A stretch of DNA of 64,000 bases from Pictodentalium vernedei (Eukaryota; Mollusca; Scaphopoda; Dentaliida; Dentaliidae). Within the stretch, counting starts at the first letter, position 1, and every line of letters begins with the position of its first letter. Positions 53,342 through 63,622 of this stretch are shown here, piece after piece. Both the position numbers and the translations under genes were made by a program. The DNA lies in contig CM062294.1 in assembly GCA_031216915.1 (NCBI GenBank), positions 28,334,985 to 28,398,984 of the forward strand, read 5' to 3'. The notes beneath the pieces are model-generated. The model searched no databases. It was not told where the DNA came from and was given only the letters and a program-made list of their open reading frames with translations.

Positions 53342-54885
53342 TCCCAAGAATCTAGTACAGCGGGATAGGATAGTCTTTTATCCAGGACATTTTAAGAGCG
53401 TAACAGTAGGACTCAACATTTTGGAGTTTGATGCCTCCATTGTCTATTGTATTAATAAATAACCTACGATTATTTTATCTGTTTTTCCTGAGCATAAAAA
53501 GTTGTAGAACAATGATTGAATTTTTTGGAGGATATTCACGTGCAGATTTGGTAGAATCGTTAAGACGTCTATTAAAATAGGAAGAGCAAGGGCTTTTAGC
53601 ACGGTGTTTTTTCCGAATATTGTTCGATGCCTGAAGGACCAATCATTAAGTAGCCTTTCAGTTTTGATAATATTTTTGGAGTAGTTTCTTAAACAGTAGT
53701 TTTCGTTAAATATGTCGTACTCGATTCCAAGTTTTGTGGACAGCTCTCCGTGATTCCAAGTTAATCTTTGTCTTGTTTCAATTTCTTCCCTCGAACCTTT
53801 TTTACGGCCAATCCATATAGCTTGTGCGTTTTCAAAATTTGCTTTAAGTCCTCATACTTTTAAAACACATGTTTATTGACTCTAATGCTTCATTTATTGA
53901 GTGGTTATCGTCTTGAAGAAACAGTGTCGTATCGTCTGCGTATTGGTTTACTAAATACTCGGAGCCATGTATTTCTATTCCGTTTACATTGGGATTTTAT
54001 TTTATGTATACACTGAGAATTTTGGCACAAAGAATGAAGAGATTGGGTGAGAGAGGGTCTTCCTGTCTAACTTTTCTTTGTAAGTCAAACGTTTCAGAAC
54101 AGTTGTCATTATTTAGATCAGAACTGAAAATATTTGTGTAAAACGTTTGAAACCATAAAATAATGGATATGCCAAAACCGAAGAATTAGAGTTGTTTCTA
54201 TGAATGACCATTCCAAAGAATCAAAAGCTTTTTCGAAATCTAGAAGGATAAGTATTCCAGGCAGGTCCTTGTTTTCGCACTTTTCAATCAAATCTAGGAT
54301 CAGCCTAGTAGACTCCCCAATAAATAGGCCTTTAATGAAGTCTAATTGAGTATCGGAAATTAATTTCGGTTAAACTCTTTTAATGCGATTTGCAATGACA
54401 TTTGAGCCGATTTTAACATCCACATTTAATAAAGAAGTTGGTCTCCAGTTGTTTATGTACAATTTTGATTTATTTTGCTTGGGTATACAACATATTATTC
54501 CGGCCCTTTGGGTGATAGACAGTTCTCCAGACGTATAAAATGGTTTAAAGAATTTATTAAATAGCAACCGACGTCTTTCCAGAAAAACTTATGAAACTCT
54601 GACATGAAGTCATCGGATCCAGGACTTCTGTTATTTTTCATCATTTTTAGTACAAGCATAGCTTCATGTTAGAGAATAGGTCCTTCAAAATCTTGGGATT
54701 CCTCTTTGTCTAAGACGTTTAAAAGAGGGATATTTTTGTCAAACAGTTTGTTTTCAATTTCTACATTTCTATATGGTGGGGATAGTTGAGACTTGTAAAG
54801 ATTTTCGTAAACGTTTTTCTGTTCTTTCATTATCTCCCCCAAATCTGTTGTTTCATTTCCATCCGACTTAATCAGCTTCGGCACG
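53342..54885 (-). pseudogene. L1-type LINE, reverse-transcriptase part
   Basis: From the right: SDGNETTDLGEIMKEQK (54.85 kb), then IICCIPKQNKSKLYINNWRP, TSLLNVDVKIGSNVIANRIK, GLFIGESTRLILDLIEKC and ILLDFEKAFDSLEWSFI, then thumb/connection sequence ending DNGGIKLQNVESYCYALKMS. The 'W-P-SLLN-DYK' and 'FEKAFDS' motifs are of the L1/Tx1 type. Several stops. 5'-truncated at about 54885, as LINE insertions often are. The missing C-terminal part lies 10.8 kb to the left at 41690-42528. Confidence 0.85.
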
Positions 54886-54897
54886 AGCTTTTCTGCG

Positions 54898-55033
54898 TAG
54901 TGTCTCCGACTTCATGTTACCAAGTGAATGTGCGAAAACACTGAATGAACTAGCGAGAGTAGGATTCGTTTATCGCGGTAGCGAAGTCAGAACTGAATGT
55001 ATTCACTGTGGTAGTGTTGTGCGTTTTGGAAGT
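54898..55033 (+). pseudogene. BIR-type zinc-finger fragment
   Basis: About 45 codons: SDFMLPSECAKTLNELARVG, FVYRGSEVRTECIHCG, SVVRFGS. The pattern 'LA-AGF-Y-G..D.V.C..C' is that of a baculovirus-IAP-repeat domain, with C-x2-C as the first zinc ligands; a His/Cys pair may follow out of frame. BIR proteins bind caspases or other partners. It abuts the 5' end of the truncated L1. Too short to say whether it derives from a host IAP gene or from an element or virus that carried one. Positions 55034-55403 show nothing recognisable. Confidence 0.5.
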
Positions 55034-55403
55034 TAAAAGATGATGCCATACAAGAACACACAAATTATGCTATAGAGTGAAGAGATTAACCGATGTTCGG
55101 CAATCGCATCTGACATCGGCGGATTTTAATCCATCAGTTGACGATCGGTAGAGGCGTTTGAACATCGGTCCATGACGATGATTACATGAAACACCACTGG
55201 ATCAAAACTGTTTGCATTTAGGTTTGATTTACAATCTCATACAAGCAGTACCAAACTTAATAAGTTGCCACAATGATTGGCTGGATTCAAGATTGGCCTA
55301 ATCTCATTGATTGGCCTGATCTTCCCCTTGATAACAGCCCATGACACACACCCCACGTATTGTGTGATGACTCGATGAAATGCGATATCATCAGAAACAA
55401 GTT

Positions 55404-55448
55404 AACAGCGCAGCGTCTTTGATCTTTGATCAAAGACGGTGCGCTGTT
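55404..55448. repeat. Short palindrome
   Basis: AACAGCGCAGCGTCTTTGAT and its near inverse meet at TCTTTGATCAAAGA. Stem-loop of ~20 bp arms. Confidence 0.75.
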
Positions 55449-56320
55449 ATCTTATTTCCACTGATGTCGTATGTATCTTTTAATACACACAGTGAAATAC
55501 TTTTGAGGTCAACAAACCAATCTACCTGACTGTACTGTAAAATTAACTCTGTCCTCTGCACTCTTAAACATCCACTCCTTTTGGTTGTTACTATTTGACA
55601 TCGGCACTCACAACCGGCAGATTGTGTGCTCAACAAATCGACAAGGAGATAACGATCGCTAATCCTTATCGGTTAATTACTACTACTACTAATAATAACT
55701 TTTTGGCCGGCCGCTGATTTGTCGCAGTTCTCGGAGAAGGCCTTGGTTATCCCTGTACTCCCAACTGCCTCCCTATTCCCACGCTTCTTCTCTCTTCTCA
55801 ACACTCGGAGACGAACTGCTTGATGACATCCCTTGCCCCATTCTTCCCAATCTCTCCGATTAGCATATTAACCCTATCCTTTGAGTCTCCCACTAAACAC
55901 ATGTCCTTCATTCTCCCATCCCACTTCCCCATTGTACTCCCAGTGAATCTTATTCTGTTAGACTGGTATTTTGGGCATTCTAGAAGAAAGTGTTCCAGGG
56001 TCTCCACCACGCCAAGATTACACATCTGGCACTCCTTTTCACTGTTTTCCCCAGTGTTTCCCCTCAGCTTCCCCTTCAGAATCAATTTATTTGTGTGGTT
56101 TCGGTAGATGCCTCTTCCTGTAATATTTATATTTACCCCCAAATACTCGTAGTCACCTCTCTCTCCTACACTAAGAAGTTTGCTGCTACCTTCCGGAATG
56201 CAGAACTCCACCTTCGAGTGGGGTCCACTTTGCGGCCCACAGGTATAACTTTGCTCTTGCTTTCTTTAAGTTCGAGCCTCCATTTGTTCCCATATTTCCC
56301 AACAATTCCCAGCATTTTCG

Positions 56321-57040
56321 CTAGCCCCTCTTCGCTTTCTGACACCAGCACCATATCGTCTGCAAAAATAGCCCTGGGATCTTCAATTCCCCAACTGCTA
56401 CCCCCTCCTCACTGTGCAGGAGTTCATCTCCTAAACCTTTGATGTACAATGCAAAAAGAATTGGCGAAAGGATACACCCCTGTTTTAGGCCTATCTCCAT
56501 AGGCACACGTTTTGTTGTAATGTTTCCCAGGCTAAGTTCACTCTGTACATCTTTATATAATGCTTTCATAATTCCAACAAACTCGCCTCCCCAGCCCAGA
56601 GCCTCCAGCTTGCGCCACATACCCTCCATCCATACTCTATCGTATGTCTTTTTAACATCCAAAAAGGCCATCAACATGTTTTTCTTTTTTGCTTTCGCGG
56701 ATTCTATTATTTGGGATAGCGTGAAAAGATGGTCAGTGACTCTCCTTCCCTTCCTGAAGCCATTCTGGATTTCTCCCCAAAAAACCTTCTCTTCAATCAC
56801 CTCCTCTAGTCTCCCATACAGGACTTTACAGAAAACTTTTCCAATGCAGCTTCTGACAGAGATCCCTCGATAGTTATCCAAAACGTCTTTCTCCCCCTTT
56901 TTGTGAATAAATGTCACTTTGCTTTCTCTCCACTCCTTTGGAACCTCTTGATTTTCTATGGCTAAATTGAATAGGGCAGTTAGGCTTTCCGCGAGTTCCT
57001 CTCTCCCTTTTTTGATAAACTCGTTAGGAATTTCATCCAC
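56321..57040 (-). pseudogene. LINE reverse-transcriptase region
   Basis: WRESKVTFIHKKGEKDVLDN, YRGISVRSCIGKVFCKVL, NGFRKGRRVTDHLFTLSQII, LMAFLDVKKTYDRVWMEGMW, IGLKQGCILSPILFALYIKG. The 'FADD' core is not intact in this frame; the following sequence continues in another frame (56166-56354, MVLVSESEEGLAKMLG). The C-terminal 55798-56211 has CQMCNLGVVETLEHFLLECP, a CCHC-like knuckle found at the end of many LINE ORF2 proteins. Confidence 0.85.
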
Positions 57041-57320
57041 CCCTCCCGTTTTCCATCCCTTAGTTTTGAGATCACCTTTCGCACCTCCTCGGTTTTAACT
57101 TCGCTGGAATCGAAGTTCGATAGATTTTCCTCGACCTGATTCGGACACTCCGGTGGGCTGCCCATGCCCCACCGCTTATCGTTTACCTTTTCCCAGTGCT
57201 TGACTAGTTCTGATGCAACTTGGTCTTGCTCGTCTGTAACTCTGCCATCTACTTTAATACTCTGTGGGTAACTTCCTTTGTTACGTTTATTCACCCATTT
57301 CCAAAATACGTTCGAACTCG

Positions 57321-57343
57321 ACCCCCCCCCCCCCCCCCCCCCC
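57321..57343. repeat. Poly-C run, ~23 bases
   Basis: Homopolymer inside the SGNH-type LINE. Length uncertain. Confidence 0.9.
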
Positions 57344-57715
57344 ACTCTGTCGTTCTTAGCGTCCTAATTAGACTGCTATTTCGCACTCTCCGATTTTCGT
57401 CTTTAATCTTATTTACTATATTTCGTGCTTGTTGGTATTCTTCCTTTGCTACTGTGGCCTCGTTGCTTTCCTCCCCCTTAAGTTTTCTACTTCTCCTGCA
57501 TGCAGCACATTTAGCTTTTCTACCCTTTATGGCCCTTTTCAGTTCTTCGTTCACTCTGTACCAAGTTCCCGTGTTGGCACCCTGATCTTTCATACACTTT
57601 CCTTCCCTGCCTCCACTAGGCTCGCAACTATGGCGTTGGCTATCTTCTTGGCACTACCCCCTTGTGTACGGTTGCAAGCTTTGGTTTCAGTTTTTCTTCT
57701 TCGAACGTCGCCCAG

Positions 57716-58620
57716 TCAACATCCTTTTTGAGTTCTCAAATCTCCTTGAAGCTTCCTTTGCTTTTTACTAGGTTTTTTGGCCCTGATCGTCACTGTAATC
57801 AAGTGGTGATTACTATCCACCTCCATTTTACCCTCATCATCCACTTCCACCCCTATCACCTCCCTCCATAACTTAATATCGCTGAGAATGTAGTCCATTA
57901 TTGATTTTCTGTCGTTCCTCTCCCAGGTCCATTTCCCCCTACTCCTCGCGTCCCTGTTCAGAATCTTCAGACCGAGCTCATCTGTGAAGTTCAACAGCTT
58001 CCTTCCATTCCTGTTGACTTTCTTGTACCCACCCTCTATGCCTTCTTCCTTATCACCTGTGTGTCCATTAAAGGCACCCATCAGAATTATACCGAGACCC
58101 CTGTTTTCTAGTTCTGTGATATTGGACCTTACTGTTGAGTATATCGAGTTATTCCACTCGGATTTGCTTCCCTCCACCGCACAGTACACAATCCCAAGGG
58201 CAATACTTTTGTTTCTCAGATTGATCTTTACCCATCCAATTTCTTTCGATACCTCAGCCGAGGTGCTGACATATTCCAGGTCTGTGATCAGCGATGGTTT
58301 TAAATCCTCTTTAATGTACATGCCTACCCCTCACCCCTTTTTCTGGCCTTCCGTTCGCCCTACACCTATCCGAACACACCCCCTTACTTGGTCTACCCGC
58401 GTCTCGGTTAAGTCCATGGCATCAAACTTCTCTGTCTCTATCAATGTAGCAATTTCACTTACTTTCCGATGGAGACCTGGATGTTGCTATAACCCACTTT
58501 CAGGGTACCGAGATTCATTGGCTTACGCCTACTGGTCCCATTGTTATCTAGTCCCTGTACGTTTGTATATCCTATTTTGTGTGCCTGTGCTTTCCTTGGG
58601 ATGCTATTCCTATTGGAGTG
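57716..58620 (-). pseudogene. LINE endonuclease region
   Basis: HKIGYTNVQGLDNNGTS (start, N in NVQG), then TSAEVSKEIGWVKINLRNKS, ILMGAFNGHTGDKEEG (GDFNGH-type block), RSRGKWTWERNDRKSIMDYI (D-Y-I block) and DSNHHLITVTI (equivalent of SDH). These are the conserved APE-type endonuclease blocks. Split into frames by lesions. Confidence 0.75.
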
Positions 58621-58733
58621 AATTTTTGGTCCCTTTTCCTTTTCCTTATCCCCCTTATCCCATTTTTTACAACTGTGGTTCACATTACATTTCCTGTGTT
58701 CGTTCCCCCCCTTCTCAGTTCCCTCACCCCTCT

Positions 58734-59371
58734 CTATACCAAAAAAGGCTCCACCACCTGCAACATATTTCTTCCTAAAACCTTTGTACTCCTTGGGCTA
58801 AGATGGAGGCCCTCCCTTCCATATAGGTCCTTTCTCCCCCAAAATGATCCCCAATTGTCTACAAAAAGTATCCCAAGTTCCTTACAGTACTCCCCCAATT
58901 CATCGTTGACCCCAATGATCTGCGAATTGCGCTCGCCCCCACCACCTAGTACTGGGAGAAGCCCCGAAATCACTACCTGTGCATTCTTAGCATTCAGTTG
59001 AGTTATTAAGTCCTTGTAAGTCTCAATAAGCGGAACTGATTTCCTCTCCCTGATGTTGTTGGTCCCCACGTGTACAACAACCATTGGGTCTGGGCCTGAC
59101 CCCTTTTCTAATCCACCCTCTCTGTCCCTTAGCTCCTCCACTCTAGCTCCCGGAATGCACAAATTGGTTCTGTTGACACTGTCGGGTCCACACACCACCC
59201 TATCTAACCCCCGTACTATACTACTCCCTGCAACTACCAACTGCCTCTTTCCTGTCCTACTACCCCTGTTACCACATCTGTTCCCACTGGACCGGCTCGC
59301 AGTCTTGCACTCCGTCACACTAACCTCCACGCCTACCTCCACCTCTTCAGATCCCACCTGCTCCTCAGTAA
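58734..59371 (-). pseudogene. LINE ORF1 with SGNH/GDSL hydrolase domain
   Basis: Reads KRQLVVAGSSIVRGLDRVVC (block I with the nucleophile Ser), VVVHVGTNNIRE (block III GTN), SGLLPVLGGG, DELGEYCKELGILFVDNW, then GREGLHLSPRSTKVLG (block V with the catalytic His). The conserved Ser and His, plus the GTN block, are all readable in one frame. SGNH hydrolases are esterases; their role in LINE ORF1 proteins is uncertain, perhaps membrane or lipid interaction. The N-terminus is displaced by MITE C4: the first ~30 residues of the apparent ORF upstream of TEEQVGSEEVEV are MITE sequence. Confidence 0.8.
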
Positions 59372-59680
59372 AACTAGAAGTCCTGTCACGAATTGTGCGC
59401 TTATCTAGGCTTAATTGCGTGTAGGAATTGCGCGCAATTGCCATATCGAATGGTATCATAAGCACGGCTGGTTCTCCTGGTTACTCATGGAAAAAACTTA
59501 GACAATGTTTCTGCCAATGGACCTCCGGGTTACCCGGAGGTCCATTGGCTGAAACATTGCTTGTGCACAGGCCATATGTACAGACTTTGATAGCCTTACT
59601 ATGGTCATAACGCGTAGATTAACGCGCAGATCGACGTGCTATTTGTGCGCATTTCCTGACAGGACTTCTAGTTTTAACTG
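59366..59680. mobile_element. MITE family C, copy 4, in LINE ORF1
   Basis: CAGTAAAACTAGAAGTCCTG at the left (one T lost), ACTTCTAGTTTTAACTG|TA at the right. Core CCAATGGACCTCCGGGTTAC and inverse. LINE coding sequence (GVG|TEEQVGSE) continues on both sides. Confidence 0.92.
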
Positions 59681-60205
59681 TACCTACTCCATCAGTAACC
59701 CAGGGCCGCAGCAGCCCTACTAAGGTTGAGCTCCATATGTATGACCTACTGTGAGTGTGTGTGTTGACATCAAATCAGTGGAATCTCTTAGTCTTTGTGT
59801 GTTTGAGGTCGTGTGTTCCAGCCTCGACTCGCGCAATTCTCTCTCGCTCTGTCACAAAATCAAAAACTTTGGTATTTAGTTATTAGCCCTGTCCGCGTTA
59901 CTCGGGTTTGGATGAACTGTACCTAGAACTTTCACCACTCTAAGTATCACATGCATTCTTGTAAGGAAGTACATAATTACTTGAAAGATCGAATGGATAT
60001 CAATTACTCTTCATGAAGACGAATACATTTCGAATGAACGAAAATAATTACTTCACTGCCATAACCCCCACCACCTTATCAACGCCTCTAATTTGGAGTC
60101 GGAGTTTTATGGGGTTTTAGCGTTAAGCGCGGTTTTAGTAAAAAGATGCTCACGTGGACACAAATGTGTTTCTTTAAAAATAGTCTATCTTTACACATGC
60201 AGGTT

Positions 60206-60572
60206 GTGGGCGCGGTGGCTCAGTAGGTAGAGGTGCAGGCTGCAAGCCGAGAGGTCCTCGGTTCGAATCCCAACTGCAGCAACCGCGTTGTGTCCTTGGG
60301 CAAGACACTTCACCCCCATTGCCCATGTGGGGGCACGATGACGCCGTGTACTAAGGCGTACTGCACGTCGATGGTACGCATGTCTTCAACCAATCTAACC
60401 CTGCCTGTGCTGCAGTGCGGAGTTACGATGTTGGGGAGCTGGCAGCTGCTCGTCGTTGCTCGGTGGTTCTCTCCGGGTACTCCGGCTTCCTCCACCCGTA
60501 AAACTGTCACGGTCATGATTAGCCATTGTGCATAAATATGTGACCTTAAACATCAATAAATAAATAAATAAA
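60206..60572 (+). mobile_element. SINE, full length, perfect TSD
   Basis: A box GGCGCGGTGGCTCAGTAGGT, B box GGTTCGAATCC, central module CGTTGTGTCCTTGGGCAAGA, tail AATAAATAAATAAAT. Target duplication TACACATGCAGGTT at 60192-60205 and 60573-60586, perfect over 14 bp. The most canonical copy in the window. Positions 59991-60191 show nothing else. Confidence 0.95.
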
Positions 60573-60781
60573 TACACATGCAGGTTAATTAAAACTTATG
60601 AGACTTGAAAGGAAATTTTTATAACCTAATAACAAAGTAATTAAAAAATATAGTTTCAAGCAACTGACAGTGAAAGATAAATGTCAAAGATGATTTTTTG
60701 GTATTACCCTTTTACCCTAGTGGTACAGTTCTTGTCAGTACAATTATATATCTTAGAATAGCCCATATTCCTCATTTACTG

Positions 60782-60856
60782 GTAGGCCGATCATTATTTT
60801 CAACGTGCAGCTCCAACGCTGCACGTTGAAATTATTGGTTGGTCTACCACACAAAT
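60782..60856. repeat. MITE F core hairpin
   Basis: GTAGGCCGATCATTATTTTC, AACGTGCAGC, and the inverse GCTGCACGTTGAAATTATTG with GGTCTACC. Perfect around the centre CTCCAAC. Outer parts of the family are absent. Confidence 0.75.
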
Positions 60857-61126
60857 TTAGTGACCAACAATTTAGTTCATAAAACTCGGACGTATCACAA
60901 TCGCCGACCGGAAAAGCTGTCTTTCTGGTTTAGTTTAAAATGTGTTTCTTTCAAAAGTGTGAAAGTACAGTTTGAATAATACACACATTGTTCTGTTCAT
61001 TTGATGAACTGTAATGATTTTGCTTTCTCGAGTAATGGTCAGAAAGCACTACACGTGCTGGACAATTGTACTAAACCTCAAAATATTCCTGCCAATGTTA
61101 ACGACATTACCGTATTTACCGTTATA

Positions 61127-61440
61127 CAGTTAAAACTAGAAGTCCTGTCATGAAATGCGCACAAAAAGCACGTTGATATGCGCGTTAATATGCGCGTTAT
61201 GGCCCAAGTAAAGCTATCAAATTCTGTACATATGGCCTGTGCACAAGCAATGTTTCAGCCAATGGACCTCCGGGTAACCCGGAGGTCCATTGGCAGAAAC
61301 ATTGCATGTGTTTGCTATGGGTAACCAGGAGAACCTGCCGTGGTTTGGATGCCATTCGATATGGCAATTGCGCGCAATTCCAACGCGCTATTAAGCCTAC
61401 ATAACCGCACTATTCGTGACAGGACTTCTAGTTTTAACTG
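61127..61440. mobile_element. MITE family C, reference-quality copy
   Basis: TA|CAGTTAAAACTAGAAGTCC...GGACTTCTAGTTTTAACTG|TA, 314 bp, with exact ~25-bp termini and TA duplications at 61125-61126 and 61441-61442. Core AATGGACCTCCGGGTAACCC and inverse. The best copy for defining the family. Positions 60857-61124 and 61443-61747 show nothing recognisable. Confidence 0.95.
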
Positions 61441-61747
61441 TACATGGGCTATTTGTACTTTGGAGTGAGGGATGTATTGCGTTCAAAATTACACTGTGAT
61501 CTAAAAACATGAAAAGTGAATTGATTGCTCCCTTGTGTCATATCATGTCTCAATTAAGTTAATTTAATCCTCATTCGATAACTCAGTCTTTATAAATGAC
61601 GACCCAACGAAGCACCAATCAATAGAAGAACACAAGGAAGCAAGTAATATGTTGTATCCATTGTCAAAAGCTTCGTAGTAAGCTAGGTTTATCTTCATTA
61701 TGTGACATATTGTTTTTATGTTACTCGTTGTTTCTTTTAAATCACTT

Positions 61748-62122
61748 TTAACACTTTGATCCCGAGAGACCCTTTTCCGGTCTAGGTCGTGATGCGACCT
61801 GAAATCAAAAAGTACATGATTGCTACCTCGTCTCTTGAGTTCCAGTGTGTTCTGTGTGCCTACTGGCAGCCTACTGGAGTGCCTACTTGCTGCCTACTGG
61901 AGTGCCTACTGGCTGTCTACTGGAGTGTCTACTGGCTGCCTCCTGGCACATAGAACATATTGGAACTCAGGGGACGACCTGTATTTGTATGATAGACCAA
62001 TTACTATTTTCAAAGTGCACGTTGAAAATATTAGTTGGTCTACCCACAAAAACGAATATGGACTCTTCCACTTAATGCCACAGCACTGGCATGAAAGTCA
62101 ATATCAGTGTTCGAAGGGTTAA
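61748..62122. mobile_element. MITE family F, complete (TTAA type)
   Basis: TTAA|CACTTTGATCCCGAG at the left, CAGTGTTCGAAGGG|TTAA at the right. Contains GTGCACGTTGAAAATATTAG and TTGGTCTACC, shared with 4307-4401 and 60782-60856. Also contains a tandem of about 3.5 units of TACTGGCTGCCTACTGGAGT + GCC (23 bp, 61858-61945) and a hairpin formed by GAGTTCCAGTGTGTTCTGTG and CACATAGAACATATTGGAAC. Confidence 0.8.
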
Positions 62123-62212
62123 CCCAAACTCTTTAACGTTTAGTTTGTTGAATCGCTATTTTTGTTGAAACAATTTCTTCTGGCACCACTGATCACTATA
62201 CAAGTTGCTTGT

Positions 62213-62258
62213 TTGTTTATTGGGGTTTAACGACACTTTCAACGCCAGGGTCATATCA
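62213..62258 (-). repeat. SINE 3' end fragment
   Basis: GTTTATTGGGGTTTAACGAC, ACTTTC...GCCAGGGTCA matches only the last ~45 bp of the diverged SINE copies, inverted (compare 17280-17325). Possibly an extreme 5' truncation. Confidence 0.55.
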
Positions 62259-62355
62259 AAGAAATTAACTTGATATTTTACTTACGTCTATCTTATGCTC
62301 TCCGTTGTGTATCTACTTCAAACAATATAGACAATTATTGACTGCTCGGGTGAAA

Positions 62356-62425
62356 ATGGTTTCGCGCGCTAAAGGTGCGCAGGTACGCTATGGAGCAAGC
62401 CCCTTTCGAGCCTCTGTGACTGTTG
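62356..62425. repeat. Dispersed repeat, module c alone
   Basis: ATGGTTTCGCGCGCTAAAGG...GGAGCAAGCCCCTTTCGAGC aligns with 9873-9932. Confidence 0.7.
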
Positions 62426-62502
62426 AGATCAGGAAGCTACATGTCTAGGCGTGTGGAAGGAGGAAAAGGGTCGAGTACTCAGCAGATGTCTAAGGCTGCT
62501 CG

Positions 62503-62632
62503 GATTCGTGTACGGTTTGTATCCTCGCGTGGGGCGTGCGCAAGATTATTTTACGAGGTGTTAGCCGAGTAAAATAATCCGCGCGGCCCACGAGAGGATA
62601 TACTCGTACTCTAATCCGACTAGTGAACGTTT
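62503..62632. repeat. Imperfect palindrome
   Basis: CGGATTCGTGTACGG...GTATCCTCGCGTGGGGC...GATTATTTTAC and the inverse GTAAAATAATCCGCGCGGCC...GAGGATATACTCGTACTCTA. ~50-bp arms, several mismatches, loop GAGGTGTTAGCCGA. Positions 62633-63476 show nothing recognisable. Confidence 0.75.
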
Positions 62633-63476
62633 GTATTTATTTTATTTTCTCCCAATTTGTTTTCCCTAAACAACCCTTTATAAATGATCCCACTCAACCC
62701 ATTTGTGAACAATAAAAAAATAGTCCATCATCGTTGAGAGTAGAATACGATACTGGGAGTGGAGTACTTTTTTCGTCGAGTGGGAGTGGAAATACGATTT
62801 GTTTTAGGGGAAGCAAAACGAATGAAAATAAAATTAAACAAAGAAAGTCATCCCACGAAAGTCATATTTGGTAGTATCAGTTACGATATACTTAAAGCCA
62901 TAGTAGTTTACAGTGCCCAAAATATTTAAGATGAATTAGACACAGTGAAGTCAAAACAGAAGTTTATCCGATGTTGCCAGGAAAAATATGACAAGAATTT
63001 ACTGAAAACAAACGAATGTTAACTCATTACCCTGATAGCCTGAACAATAGGACGATTCACCATCTCTTCCGGTTTAGCTGTACGGGCGTAGCACCACCTC
63101 GAAACAGCTGAACTACCTCATTCTATTTTATTGAGATTCAACAAAAGATGGAAGTGTCACTCTGGTGGGAAATGACTGAGTTGCAAGCAAAACGAACGTG
63201 CTCTCAACTTATCAAGGACATTACTACTTTCGTCATGTCATGCTGTATGATGACATTCGACCCTATATTATAGTATGGTCAAATTGAACTATTTGCACTC
63301 CTGTGGTAAGGGCCAGAATTTCGTGTTATCTCCCCGTGTTTTTCACGCAGCAAAGCGCACGCGATCGTATTTGACATGTAATTGACCCGCAGCGTCAGAG
63401 ACCCAAACCGTCCTCAACAATAGTTTCCCTGTTAACTTTTTTTATATTCATATTATAATAATAAAATGATTTTGAA

Positions 63477-63622
63477 GGGCATTACAGTGTATTAACGGCT
63501 CAACAGAAATGGTTAACAGCTCAAGAGCTTATTACGGCCCGCGACGAAGTCGAGGGCCGCTAATAAGCTCAAGGGCTGTTAACCATTTCTGTTGAGCTGT
63601 TGATACACTGTAATGCCCGACA
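63477..63622. repeat. Palindromic element, ~65-bp arms
   Basis: GGGCATTACAGTGTATTAAC, GGCTCAACAGAAATGGTTAA... and its inverse, centred on CGCGACGAAGTCG. Few mismatches. Hairpin-type MITE remnant. Positions 63623-64000 show nothing recognisable. Confidence 0.85.

Larger units (their letters stand above)
55678..59990 (-). mobile_element. SGNH-type LINE, degenerate
   Basis: Minus-strand order: leader (about 59690-59990), ORF1 with an SGNH hydrolase domain (58734-59371), endonuclease (57716-58620), reverse transcriptase (56321-57040), C-terminal region (55798-56211), and a TTATTATTAGTAGTAGTAGT tail (55678-55697 on the plus strand). A family C MITE interrupts ORF1 at 59366-59680. Frames are broken in several places and contain a poly-C run (57321-57343). 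Clade not assigned; ORF1 esterase domains are known in CR1 and some other LINE clades. Confidence 0.8.

Noticed and set aside
55820-59424. Plus-strand ORFs of 95-264 codons over 55.8-59.4 kb
   Set aside because: They are antisense shadows of the minus-strand SGNH-type LINE; composition (S, F, P, L rich) is typical of antisense frames.
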